NCBI GenBank assembly: GCA_933207985.1
Contig: OW240913.1
Location: 103,044,064 to 103,108,063, forward strand
DNA: 64,000 nucleotides
Source: Pelobates cultripes
Taxonomy: Eukaryota > Chordata > Amphibia > Anura > Pelobatidae
Direction: 5' to 3'
Shown: positions 46,140 to 56,652 of the stretch, one piece after another
Position numbering within the stretch: the stretch's first letter is position 1
How the letters are laid out: the number at the start of each line of letters is the position of its first letter
Program-made: the position numbers and the translations under genes
The notes under the pieces: model-generated
The model's database searches: none
What the model was told of the DNA's origin: nothing
The model's input: only the letters and a program-made list of their open reading frames with translations

Positions 46140-48509
46140 AAAAATACAGAAGCGAGCTGCATTGAATTATATTTTAATGAATGGTTTTAACAAATATATT
46201 TTAAGATCAACATATAATTACAATGACAAGGAGGTTGGCAGAACGTAGGAGACAGTTTCTGTGGACTGCCCTTCACAGAAGGGATAAGTGGCATTAAAAA
46301 TTTCATTTGGACATGTATACCATTAATACAGGGTAAAAATTAACAAGCTCTCCAGATATCGAGGGACTGTAGGACGGCATCATGGGAGCACATTTACAGC
46401 AGCTCAAGAGCTCCCCTACACTTACTCTAATGCACTGAAGATAGTAAAATATTATGTTGATTAACATTTGTTACCATACTAAATTAAATATTCAGTATTT
46501 TACATTAAGAACAATTAGATATTCACTTTTAAAAGATACTTGGTCATATATTACAAACTGTCTACATCATCGGAAACCGGACAGGCCATGAAGATCCTTT
46601 TGACGTTAGAATTAAAGCACATAATTAATAATAATTAGTTATCTGCTAAGGTAGAAGTTGCAGACCAACAACAATAAGCAACTAGCCCAGCTCTGGCTGG
46701 AGGCATCTGTATCAGTAAGACATTGGCTCATCATTTTTTAACAGTTTAAATAAAATGAAAGTTTTACATTACAAGGAAAAAAAAGACACTTAAATTTATA
46801 TTTTAACAGTATTATTCAATTCTCCAGCATTCGGCTTAGAAAGAGTAACGGAAAAAAATATTTAAAAATTAAAATACACCGTTCATAATTATCTATTAAC
46901 CTTGTTCAATGAATGAAATGTACTACATGAAAAATAAAACACACACTAATAATTTTCTAGATTAGACTGCTGCCATTACCTAGCATTTGGGAATTATTTT
47001 GGAGAGCATTACCAAATACAGTGGTTTTACAGCATCATTTACTGTATGCACAACAGGAAGCAATGCCCTCTTCCCTCCAATAAAAAGAATTCATGCAACA
47101 TTAAGATGCCATATTGCATTATACGACAACGTCGATGTGATGATCTGGTCAATGAAACATTAGAGCAATGATGCATGTAATAGAAAGCACCATGAGATAC
47201 TATTAAGCATGACTATAATGCAAATTACCGTAGATGAGAGAGCAGCATTGAAACTGTATGCACTGGATAGCAAATATCCCATGCCTACCTAATTTCTAAT
47301 GAACCCTTTACACAGTTACTGGCATAATAACATACAGCTCTCCATATGGCTCTGACTGTGGTAATACTCAGTGAGCAAGGCCAGGAAAACTCATGTACAT
47401 CCCAGACATATTCACCAGCTTTGGTGTAAAGGGACATCACGTATTGCAGCTACAATGCATAAAGCAATAACTGTGTCTGTGAATATCAAATGGCTAGGCT
47501 CTGATCCTTCTCTCGTAACAAACTCCAGAGAGTGGTTGAGATATGTCAGCCGATCCTTTTCTGCCTATAGTTTTCTTTGGGAGGACTGTTAAGTCATGTA
47601 AGTGTAATATGTCATCGCACATACGCTCCAATTGGTAATGCGCACATGACTTTAAACGGCATCCATTTTTATCTGTATAATTTGCTAGCCATACTGCTAG
47701 CAAATGTATAGATAGAAAAATAATTTGCTATATTTGGCTTTATGAACTGTATGGTTGCACAGCATCCGTTCCTCATCCAAACATCATGGTAGCATTGCAT
47801 CCAGCCACTCCATCAATCAGGCGTGCTATGCTGTGTGTGGAATGTCTGATGAGAGTGACAGTTAGCAGAGAGCCTCATTCATAGTTCTAGACATTAACAC
47901 AAAGCATTGATGCAACTTCCTTACAAATTGCACAGCAGCTTAGTAGGGTTTATGGAATCTCAGGGCCCCTAAACGAGTTACTGTACGGAGTTAGTTATTG
48001 TATCGAGTTACTGTACTGGAATCTTTATACCCTGGGTTGCAACAAGACATTATATTGTACAGCCTTTGACACTAGTTTACATTCATTCTCTCTCACTTAT
48101 ACTAACATATTAGAAGGACTCTCCTATGGCTATAGAACATGCTGGCACATATGGAATGACTACATATATTAAAATCCAATCTAACACTTCAGACATTGTG
48201 TATTTACGAGATTCTGGTACCGTGTCGCTTGCGCAGGTTAAATTAAAATGTGATGGTGCTAAAAATGGCAATAAAAATGATTGCACAATATCATATATAA
48301 ATAATTAAAAACAATTAATAAAACCCTAAAAAATAAACTGCTCTGACACAATTTGAACGCAATGTTTGAAGTCTAAGGGACATTCTTTGACATTTTTTTT
48401 CACAGTTTTCCATGCCCTTTTGAAGTCTTGATGCAATATCTTGCTTTTTGACATTTCCTGAAATCTTCCTTTCCTTTCTTTCAAATAAAAAAGTGACTAT
48501 AAGGCATGC
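46140..48509 (-). other. pld1: Probable pld1 3'UTR
   Basis: The 2.4 kb directly after the pld1 stop codon is AT-rich and free of the transposons and arrays that crowd the sequence on both sides, as a retained 3'UTR would be. A possible polyadenylation hexamer ATTAAA on the minus strand lies at about 46173-46178. The extent is inferred; transcript data would be needed to fix it. Confidence 0.4.
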
Positions 48510-48734
48510 TCATGTCCATGTTTCCATAGGAACTATAGACTCCTTTGTTCCAACCGATGGCAGGAGGTTTTCCCCAGCAAGGAAGAAGAAAGGTAATTGT
48601 ACCACAAATCCTCGGATCCTCTGTAATTCTTCTTGTGCTTTCACACGATCCACTGTTGTAAGCCCTTGCTTGGTGACATAGTCATTTAGATGAGCAAAGA
48701 GGTGTACTTCATCATTAGGAAGACATCTGAAAAC
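48510..48734 (-). CDS. pld1: pld1 last coding exon with stop (C-terminus)
   Basis: The exon starts after ATCATACAG in phase 0 and encodes 74 residues then TGA (48510-48512). It begins [11 protein letters not shown], continues [20 protein letters not shown] and ends [18 protein letters not shown]. Human PLD1 ends PMEVWT at the same place, and [11 protein letters not shown] is PLD1-specific (PLD2 reads VFRCLPNNA). PLD1 hydrolyses phosphatidylcholine to phosphatidic acid and choline at endomembranes and the plasma membrane, under control of ARF, RHO and PKC. The extreme C-terminus is known to be needed for catalysis, and it is intact here. The frog differs from human mainly in the [13 protein letters not shown] stretch. 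Confidence 0.97.
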   Translation of the reverse strand, partial: VFRCLPNDEVHLFAHLNDYVTKQGLTTVDRVKAQEELQRIRGFVVQLPFFFLAGENLLPSVGTKESIVPMETWT

Positions 48735-49939
48735 CTGTATGATGGTGGACATAATGAAACATTAAGAAAGGAAAAGTCAAAGGTCTTCGGTTATAAACTT
48801 TACATACCATTTCTTCTAACAAAGGCTAGGATTTTATCAATGTTTGGTTGGGAAAGTTAAAATTAGCAGTTACAATAGTTTGGAAGTGGCTAACTTGAAA
48901 GGCCAATAGTAGGTGAAAATAGGTTCTTCCTGTTGTACACAAGTTTATATTAGCAGAATGCATTTCATTACCACAATCTGCATTTAAAAAAAAAAAAAAA
49001 AATTTATGTAAAAATGTTTCTAGTTTTAAGATTATTGCTAAGTAAAAGGGATATTTAAAATTGTGGGCTTCTCTTCCTGCTAGTTCTGCCAAAATATTAA
49101 TTGGTTTTCCCAGGTGTGTAACTTCACTGATGATTGTGATTAACTTGAGATCACGCACCATTTATTTTACATGTAGTAATATAGGCTGACAAAAAAAGAG
49201 GGTTTTAAAAAATAGAATCTAATCAATACTCTAGTTCAGTCCGACAGAATGTTTAGGGAGGTTCGCATAATGGAGGTTAGTCTATGCTTCAAACTTTGTA
49301 AATAGATGTAAGATTTTGACAAATCATTTTATATGATCTACTAGGATAACAAAAAAAAATAGCAGTTATACTTAGTCTGTATCTCTGAAAAATGTACAGA
49401 TGAAGCATAAAACACTTGAACTGCACTCATGAAGCAACAAAGTTTGACAAGGAAGTTCCATGGAAGGTGAAGCTTTATTCAAAACAAAATTAGTCATAAA
49501 TGGGTGAGACCAGGCCACAGGTGTTGAGAAATGTAGTGACATAAAAAGGAAGAAAAAAAAGTTCATACACCTAAACACATGAAGCAGTGAGGAAGACAAG
49601 ACTGCAGTTCTGCTAAAGTAGATACACATCCAGTTTCCTTCTCATTCTACTGTCCTTCACCCTTCTTATGTGTTCAGGTTTGTGGACTTTCCCCCCTTTC
49701 TATGTCACTTCATGTGGTCTGATCTCTGCCATACATTGCTAATTTTCTTTTGAACAAATTATCACTTTCAGGCAATCCCTCATAAAATTGTGTTGGATTC
49801 TACAGGAGTGCAGTTTTTTGGATTCTACAGGAGTGCAGTTTTTTTCTTCATTTATTATCTGATTGTGGAACAAAAAAAACAATCACGTAACTATTTGTGT
49901 ATCTTATGCACAGATAACAGTGATAAAAAGTGCAAATCA
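48735..49939. other. pld1 intron, part next to the last exon
   Basis: AT-rich with poly-A at about 48985-49001. The target-site copy AAAAAGTGCAAATCA of the following LINE stands at 49925-49939. No other feature is supported. Confidence 0.5.
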
Positions 49940-50449
49940 AACTCACAATCCACAACTGGGGGATGGACTTGCGGCATCCGCGTGGCCAATCGACACTCAA
50001 GACGGGTACATACCCATACATACGGTTCTCAACAATACGGGAGTGAAATCACTAAGGGAGCTGGCAGACGGAAACCCGCTCACGCTCCTGCACCGGTTCC
50101 ATTACGCGCAACTGCTACACTACTACCATCAGGGCCGGACTGGCCCACCGGGATACCGGGAAATTTCCCGGTGGGCTGTCGGCACCCGGGGCCGGCCCTT
50201 TAAATACTGCAGCCGCCTGAGCGCTCTGTGAAGAGCGGTCAGGCGGCTGCAGCTTCTCCCCTGCACCGGTCTCAGCGGTGGTCGGTCGAGGAGAATGAGG
50301 TGCACGCCACTCAGCAGCCGGTGGGTTCTGAAAAACCCGTTCCGCCGGAGTTTGTTTAGAGTTCGACTACCATTATGTGCGCACACTGTGTGCACCTTCC
50401 CATCACTCCGGGCACCGCGGACCGAGGCAGCTCGCCACGTTAGGGGGGC

Positions 50450-51200
50450 AAAAAAAGAGAGGGAGGAGGGGGAATAAAAAGAGGGGGGGGGGGGGAATAA
50501 GAAGAGGAGGGGGGAACAAGAAGAGGGGAGGGAGGGATAAGAAGAGGAGGGGGAAATAAAAAAGAGGGAGGGGGGGAACAAGATGAGGGAGGGGGGGAAT
50601 AAGATGAGGGGAGGGAACAAGATGAGGGGGGAATAAGAAGAGGGGAGGGAGGGATAAGAAGAGGAGGGGGAACAAAAGAGGGGAGGGGGGGGAACAAAAA
50701 AGAGGGAGGGGGGGGAATAAAGAGGAGGGGGGGAAGCCAAGAAGAGGGGAGGAGGAAGGAAGAAGAGTGAGGGGTGAACAAAAGAGGGAGGGGGGGAACA
50801 AGATGAGGGGAGGGGGGACAAAAGAGGGGGGAACAAGAAGAGGGAGGGGGGGAACAAGATGAGGAGGGAAAAAAAGAGGGGGAGGGGAATAAGAAGGGGG
50901 GAATAAGATGAGGGGAGTGGGGGAAAAGAAGAGGAGGGAGGGAAGAAGAGGGGGGAGGGGGAATAAAAGAGGGAGGGGGGAATAAGAAGAGGGGGGGGGA
51001 ATAAGAAGAGGGAGGGGAGTGGGAGGGATAAGAAGAGGGGAGGGAGGGAATAAAAAGAGGGTAGGGGGGAATAAGAAGAGGGGAGGGAGGGGAATAAGAA
51101 GAGGGGAGGGGGGAATAAGATGGGGGAATAAAAAGAGTGGGGGAATAAGAAGAGGGGAGGGAGGGGAATAAGAAGAGGGGAGGGGGGGAATAAGAAGAAG
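50450..51200. repeat. Purine minisatellite, GGGGGAATAAGAAGAGGGGA-type
   Basis: About 750 bp of 15- to 25-bp units, a G run followed by AATAAGAAGAGG, AACAAGATGAGG or AAAAAGAGG. Strand asymmetry is nearly complete (G and A only). The proline- and serine-rich reverse frames of up to 242 residues here are artefacts. Confidence 0.92.
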
Positions 51201-51249
51201 GGGCAGCTCTATAGGACAGGGGCCAAGACAGGTAGCTCTTTCACACTAC

Positions 51250-51730
51250 GCGCGCACACACACACACACAATGCATCCCTATACATACACACAAACACAA
51301 CATGCTTCCCTTACACACAGAGAAACACACAATGCATCCATTACACACACACACACAATGCAACCCTTACACACAAAGACAATGCATCCTTCGCACACAT
51401 ACACAGAAACAGACAATGCAAACCCGTACACACGCATGCAAACACACACACTTCTTTTCTTACATACACACAGAAACACAATGCATCTCATGCACACACA
51501 TACAGACACACACCTAGCATCCCTTATGCATACAAACACAGATTCACACAATGCATCCCTTACACACAACCAGAAACACATAATACATCCCTTATACACA
51601 AATACACACTGCTTCCACTACACACAAACACACTGCATCACCTGCACAAACTGGTAACCCTAAACACTACATACCATAAGCACACATATTAGATCCTCTA
51701 CAATAACACATAACACATCCCCTACACACT
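51250..51730. repeat. Minisatellite, ACACACAATGCATCCCTT-type
   Basis: Units of an ACACAC run plus AATGCATCCCTTA or variants, in about 15 degenerate copies. Read in reverse, the unit is a GTGTGTGT run plus a word containing ATGCA, strikingly like the array at 3264-3826. Confidence 0.85.
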
Positions 51731-52032
51731 CCACTCCCTGTGAGCGAACTCATGGGTGGGTGGAACTTATGAGTGGGCCTTATGGGCATACTCACCGTCA
51801 GGCCCTGGGGCCCAGACCTTGAGCTGTGTAAGGGGCCCCAAAAAAATTGAGCTGCTTCCAATTCTCCCAGAACATTGAATTTTGTGACCACAGTTGCAAA
51901 CAGCCTCCAGAGATCCTGTTCTACACCAGACCAGTGGAGCCAAACTGCAGCCCATCATCATCCTCATCTGCTTGTAAGTAGGCAATCTAGTATATTATTA
52001 GTGACACTAATCTATAATTTACCTCACATTAA

Positions 52033-52610
52033 AGGGACACTATAGCTTAATGAAGTAGTTCTGGTGTCTATAGCTGGTCCCTGCAGGCTTTTTAATGTAA
52101 ACACACACTGTGTGCAGCACTGGCGTTAGTTCATATGGCAGGTCATATGGGTGGGGCATTGTGATGTGACATGTGGGGGCAGCAAATTTTTATTTTGTCT
52201 AGGGCGGCAAAAATCCTTGCACCGGCTCTGATCCTGGGCAGGTGCACCAGTCTACTTGACTGGTTTTGCCCCCCAGGCCTAAGGCTGCCAGCCCTCCCCT
52301 GGCCGCTGGGGAGGTCTTTTGGCGGCCGCTGGCAGACTTGTCCTGGCGGCCGCTGAGGGAGCTGCGCGAGCTGCGCTGGCTCTGCTCCCCAGCACGCAGC
52401 TGAATGAGACCGGCGCCGGAATATGACGTCATATTCCGGCGCCAGTCTCATTCAGCAGCGCGCGAGAGGGCACTAACACAGGAAGCACCTCTAGTGACCG
52501 TCTGAGTGACTGTCACTAGCAGTGTCACTTTGAAGCAATGTAAACACTGCCTTTTGTCTGAAAAGTCAGTGTTTACGTTGAAAAGCCTGTAGGGACATGC
52601 TATAGACACC
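52033..52610. mobile_element. piggyBac-like MITE remnant inside the hAT element
   Basis: TTAA followed by AGGGACACTATAG at the left and an inverted GTCCC...CTATAGACACCAG-like end near 52590-52610. It has further inserted sequence inside, including a hAT-type end at about 52200-52232 (GGCGGCAAAAATCC, GCACCGGCTCTG). Confidence 0.6.
52399..52456. repeat. Palindrome, 29-bp arms, centred on TGACGTCA
   Basis: 52399-52427 pairs with 52428-52456 with one mismatch (52411/52444) and no spacer. The arms contain GCTGAATGAGAC and GGCGCCGGAATATGAC. The centre is a full cAMP-response-type octamer. Confidence 0.95.
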
Positions 52611-52875
52611 AGTACCACCACATTAAGCTGTGTGTGTGCGTCTGCTAGTGAGTGAGCTTGCTTGCATGCGTGTGCCTGCTAGTGAGTGAGCTTGTGTTTT
52701 TATGTCAATGAGCTGATGTATATCAGTAAGATTGTTTGTCTATGAGGCTGTGTATCAATGAGCTTGTGTGTGTCACTGAAATGTCAGTGAAATTGCCTGT
52801 GTCTGCATGTGCGTATGCTTACTGTATAATTAAACGTTTTACCCTGAAAGGACCAATATTTTATATTAGAAAAAG

Positions 52876-52915
<40 letters not shown>

Positions 52916-53047
52916 TCAATCATCTGTCCTGGCAAGACATAGCCTTACATATTACATGCGACAATATATGGCGCAGTGACTTATGGGGCTGGCACAAATT
53001 TTTTTTCCAGGGCTGCTTTGTATCCCCAGTCCGGCCCTGACTACCAT

Positions 53048-53751
53048 AACCTGCCGCACAGAACTAAAATACACAGGGGCCTCACATGGTATGAAACACT
53101 ATGCTCACAAGCACCGGAAGCGGACGGAGGGTGTCGGCGATATACCGAACCTTAATCACAGGTAATAGAATGAACAACAACTTGTACAAACGACAATGGG
53201 AGGAATGGACGGACACTACGTTCCCAGATGACCAATGGATCAAAATCCTGATACTACAACACAAGAGCTCCTCCAGCTCTCACTACCAGGAGGTAAACTT
53301 CAAACTACTGACACACTGGTACCGCACACCCTCTGTTCTCAGTCGATACATTCCGTCTATACCGAACATCTGCTGGAGATGCAATGCGGGCCCCGGAACG
53401 CTGCGACACATCTGGTGGGACTGCACAATCATTGAGCCATACTGGAGGAAAATCGAACGCGAACTCCGGAACATCCTGGACGACCCCCCAACCCTGACTA
53501 TGGCGGCCGCCCTTATACACCACACGGAACAACCACTTGCCTCCTACAAGAAGTCGATTCTGAGACACCTGCTGAACGCTGCTAAATCGCTGATCCCGCT
53601 ACACTGGAAGAAACAAGAACCACCCACGACAGAACAGTGGAAAAGCAAGGTGGAAGACATACGAATGGCGGAAGCCAAAATAGCAGAGCTACTGGGGAGA
53701 GAAGAACGACACACGGAGACATGGAGGCCTTGGCTGGCATATGTAACATAG
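53048..53751 (+). pseudogene. Tx1/L1-like LINE ORF2, C-terminal part
   Basis: The frame to the stop at 53749-53751 reads AIYRTLITGNRM, YKRQWEEWTDTTFPDDQW, HYQEVNFKLLTHWYRTPSVL and CWRCNAGPGTLRHIWWDC. The last is a C-x2-C-x8-H-x4-C zinc knuckle followed by YWRKIERELRNIL. This is the C-terminal domain of L1/Tx1-clade ORF2 proteins (endonuclease and reverse transcriptase for target-primed retrotransposition). Upstream text (LTWYETLC) is in another frame at 53070-53100, so there is a frameshift. A further ORF2 piece (HTVLNNTGVKSLRELADGN) lies at 49965-50129 before the nested hAT. The gene is broken. Confidence 0.85.
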
Positions 53752-54914
53752 AAGGTTACCCCATACGTCAAACAGAGGGCCACTCCCCACACCTTCCCCC
53801 TTTTTTTTCTTTTCTTTTCTCTTCTTCTTCTTCTTCTTTTCTTCTCTATCTCTCCTAACCTATAACATAACACAAGGATCACGGAAACATAACAACCTGG
53901 TGGGTGCCACACCACACCATAGTACAAATACAGCCGAAGGAACAGCTACATACCAATACACACTGATCGGAACAGAAAAGGAAAACACAACGGGCACACA
54001 AAAGCAAACTCAGAATGAACCATTAAAAAACATAACTAGCTCTAGTTCCGGCGCCGACTGGAATACACAGAGACGAACACGAGCAATCTAGACATGGTCA
54101 CCCACGAAAGTGGTATATACTGCCTGGTGGTCGGCCACCACAGAAAGCAACCCCAAACGGAGGTAATGACAAACAATAAATTAGCAGAAGTAGTGAACAA
54201 GGGAAGGGAGACCCAGGACCGTAAGACAAGCCCAACACAATGCACAGATCAATAAAGGCGCACAAATGCACCACAGTATAACGCACAACGCTCAAGAATA
54301 AAACGCAAGAGGTAAAGGTACACAGGGCTCTAGTATAACCGCTCACACCGGACACCCGGACGATATCCGACACAGACAGAAGCCCAGAAAGTAGGGGGCT
54401 ACCAATGTCAAGAGACTGTGCCAATGCCCGGACAGAATGTAACGGACCATGTGATAGGGACCCCCATAGCGGAAGGAGATAAACCTAACCCCTACAGTTA
54501 AAGGAGCGCCCCATGATACCAGGGAATGCAAAAACAAGGGGGAAACAGGAAAAGCGGGAGGAGGAGGAGGTGGGGGAAGGAGGCAGAGAGGAGAGAGGGG
54601 AGAGGGAGGGAGAAGGACGGGGAACAAGAGGGGAAGGATGGGAAGAGGGGAACTAAAGGATGGAGGGGAAGTGGGGAAGGGAAGGAGAGTGAAAGGGAAA
54701 GGAAACGAAGGAGATACGGAACCTATAGACACATGAGGATAATAAAGCCTATAAGTCTCTAGGAATCCTGGGTAAATGTTAAATATTAAACTAATTGCTA
54801 CTGTAAGTGAGACCTGCGTGCCTCCTGACCCACTAATGCATGTTTGATTGTATATGCTACAGCAAGCCTACACAAATAAACTTATATTTACAACAACAAA
54901 AAAAGTGCAAATCA

Positions 54915-55214
54915 GTCCTTCCACCCGAGTATAATTATTATTAGTAGACATTGTTAAATCTGCTCTGTGATTATTGGTAATGGATATTGCACAGTTAATA
55001 ACAAATGCCAAAATACATTTAAGATGTAGATTTATTCAGTAACTGCAATATAAATACAATAACTTAAAAAAAACAAAAAAAACATAGAGAATATAGACAG
55101 GAAACATATTTTGTTGGAAGCCAATAACCATTTTAAACATTGTTTGACTACTGTAAGGCATTATAGACCCACATATATCAAAATTCAAGAATTGTTTACT
55201 GAAGTATGTCTTAC
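54915..55214. other. pld1 intron, nothing recognised
   Basis: Short AT-rich stretch between the LINE's target duplication and the next pld1 exon. Confidence 0.5.
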
Positions 55215-55332
55215 CTTTTCAAAAATAGTTGTATTGCGAGCTGAAGTTGCAACCCACACCTCCTTGAAAAATTTGTCGCTTACAGGATCCTGGATATTAA
55301 CAGAGGGGTCATTTAGACAGCCGAGAATCAGC
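55215..55332 (-). CDS. pld1: pld1 coding exon ([10 protein letters not shown]...TTIFEK)
   Basis: The 118-nt exon is bounded by TCTCTTGTAG and GTAAGAC on the minus strand. It starts with the last base of a codon and ends in phase 0, giving 39 codons: [20 protein letters not shown], then [19 protein letters not shown]. Human PLD1 reads [20 protein letters not shown] at this point. It belongs to the conserved C-terminal lobe after the second HKD motif. The downstream intron (55214-48735) is the one that hosts the LINE and hAT. Confidence 0.96.
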
Positions 55333-56498
55333 CTACAAGAGAAAGTTACATATTGTTTTATGATAATATATTATACACTGTTACTTTAGCACAAATAATA
55401 ACTGGAATGTTTTCAATACATCACAAGCAAAAATGAATCTAAATATGTGTATATATAGAAGGGTACAGGTAGCTCTGGAGTGGCTATCCAGCTTTAACCC
55501 TCAAAATGCTCCTGACAAATTTCATCTACCTAAAATTTCACTAAGGACCAATGGATGAAAAGTTTGAACGCTACCTGTTGGCTAGAACTGTATAGACATT
55601 GGTCTACAACTATACTTGGTCTATATTCGAGGTAAAGAAATGCATGTACAGGATTTAAAGGGACACTAAAAGATATGAATACAAAATGTATTGCTGTCAT
55701 TATAGTGTTAAAAACGCAATTTAAGCTTCGGCCCCCCTTGGCACTCTTTTAAATGTTAATAAATTCACCTTTAATCCAGTGTTGCATGGGTCTGCCATGG
55801 CTGGCCCTGCCCCTGCCCACCTCCTTGGTTGAGAACATCAAAATTGACAATTTCAGGAAAAGAATGTGAATGCATGGCAAAACGCTGCACCAATCAGCCT
55901 TTCCTCATAGAGATGCATTAAATCTATGAGGAACGTGTTCAGCTCCTCCATGCAGAGTGTGGAGATGCTGAACGTCGGGGTTAAGGGGACAGGATCACTA
56001 CACCCAGACCACTTCAATGAGCTAAAGTGGTCTCGGTGCCTAGAGTGTCCCTTTGAAACTATAGGGAAAATTAAAAAGAAAGGAAAGGAGGAAAATCCCT
56101 AAGGAACACCCTCCACTAGTATACAGTACTCTCCTATAAATGTAAAAAAGGACTACTCAAAGTTTAGTGTGCAAAAAAAAAGGTAGCCAAGTAATAAAGA
56201 GATCTAAAAGTACATTTTGTCCACACTTAAAGCTGGCTCTGACCCTGCTCTGCCCCCTTGGCTGAGATCATCACACTTGATGATCTCAGCCAATCTAGAA
56301 AAGCACTGGGAGGCTAACGTGCATCGGCAGCAACATTGACCCAGGAACCCCATCTAGTGGTCGCGTGAGTGACAGTCACTAGAGGTGTTACTAGGCAGCA
56401 ATGTACACACTAATATAGGTTTCAATAGAAGATTAGAGTTAACAAGAACAGTTTTATATTCTGTTTTAGTCTTGTTTATTGTTTGAGACTTGACGTAC
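55333..56498. other. pld1 intron with a piggyBac-like MITE
   Basis: Besides the MITE at 55659-56052, the part 56220-56400 (GATCTCAGCCAATC, CACTAGAGGTG) resembles the interior of other piggyBac-like copies such as 52490-52530. No exon is seen. Confidence 0.5.
55659..56052. mobile_element. piggyBac-like MITE, 394 bp
   Basis: TTAA at 55655-55658 is followed by AGGGACACTA. The right end on the opposite strand is AGGGACACTCTAGGCACC, followed by TTGA, a one-base decay of the TTAA duplication. Family of 12648-13193. Confidence 0.75.
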
Positions 56499-56652
56499 TT
56501 GAAACAATGCATCCGAAGTGACAGGGCAAATTTCCCAGCTTGGTAAACTTCACCATCCATGACCGAGGCAACGGTTTCACTGTCTTGTACAATAATTGCC
56601 ATCTCACTGTCACGCTTTCCCATCATACTGCGGTCGTTAATATTAGCAGAAC
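56499..56652 (-). CDS. pld1: pld1 coding exon ([17 protein letters not shown]...)
   Basis: The 154-nt exon lies between CATCTTTTCAG and GTACGTC on the minus strand. It starts two bases into no codon of its own: GT completes the Gly begun in the previous exon, and it ends after two bases, with 50 whole codons between. It encodes [20 protein letters not shown], then [20 protein letters not shown] and [10 protein letters not shown]. It completes the second HKD motif (GSAN) and contains the following conserved GKRDSE block. Human PLD1 has [20 protein letters not shown] at the same position. Confidence 0.97.

Larger units (their letters stand above)
50130..53039. mobile_element. hAT non-autonomous element, 2.9 kb, TSD ACTACCAT
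   Basis: ACTACCAT at 50122-50129 and 53040-53047 is a perfect 8-bp duplication. The ends are CAGGGCCGGACTGG and, on the opposite strand, CAGGGCCGGACTGGGG. The left arm has CCCACCGGGATACCGGGAAA. The interior holds two tandem arrays, a partial piggyBac-like MITE (52033-52610), a palindrome with TGACGTCA and a TA run (52878-52914). No transposase. Confidence 0.93.
49940..54899 (+). mobile_element. Tx1/L1-like LINE, 5'-truncated, with a nested hAT
   Basis: A perfect 15-bp duplication, AAAAAGTGCAAATCA, stands at 49925-49939 and 54900-54914 and defines one insertion. Without the nested hAT (50130-53039) the LINE is about 2.05 kb. It contains the end of ORF2 (49960-50129 then 53048-53751) and a long 3' part with a G/A-rich stretch near 54530-54710, ending CAACAACAAA. 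It lies in a pld1 intron, antisense to pld1. Confidence 0.9.

Noticed and set aside
50129..50857. Reverse-strand open frame of 242 residues rich in Pro, Ser and Phe
   Set aside because: It is the complement of the purine minisatellite plus a hAT arm; no domain, and neighbouring frames are equally open.
53101..53751. 216-residue open frame with a zinc-knuckle that might be a host gene
   Set aside because: Sequence and flanking 15-bp duplication show it is the C-terminus of a Tx1/L1-like LINE ORF2.
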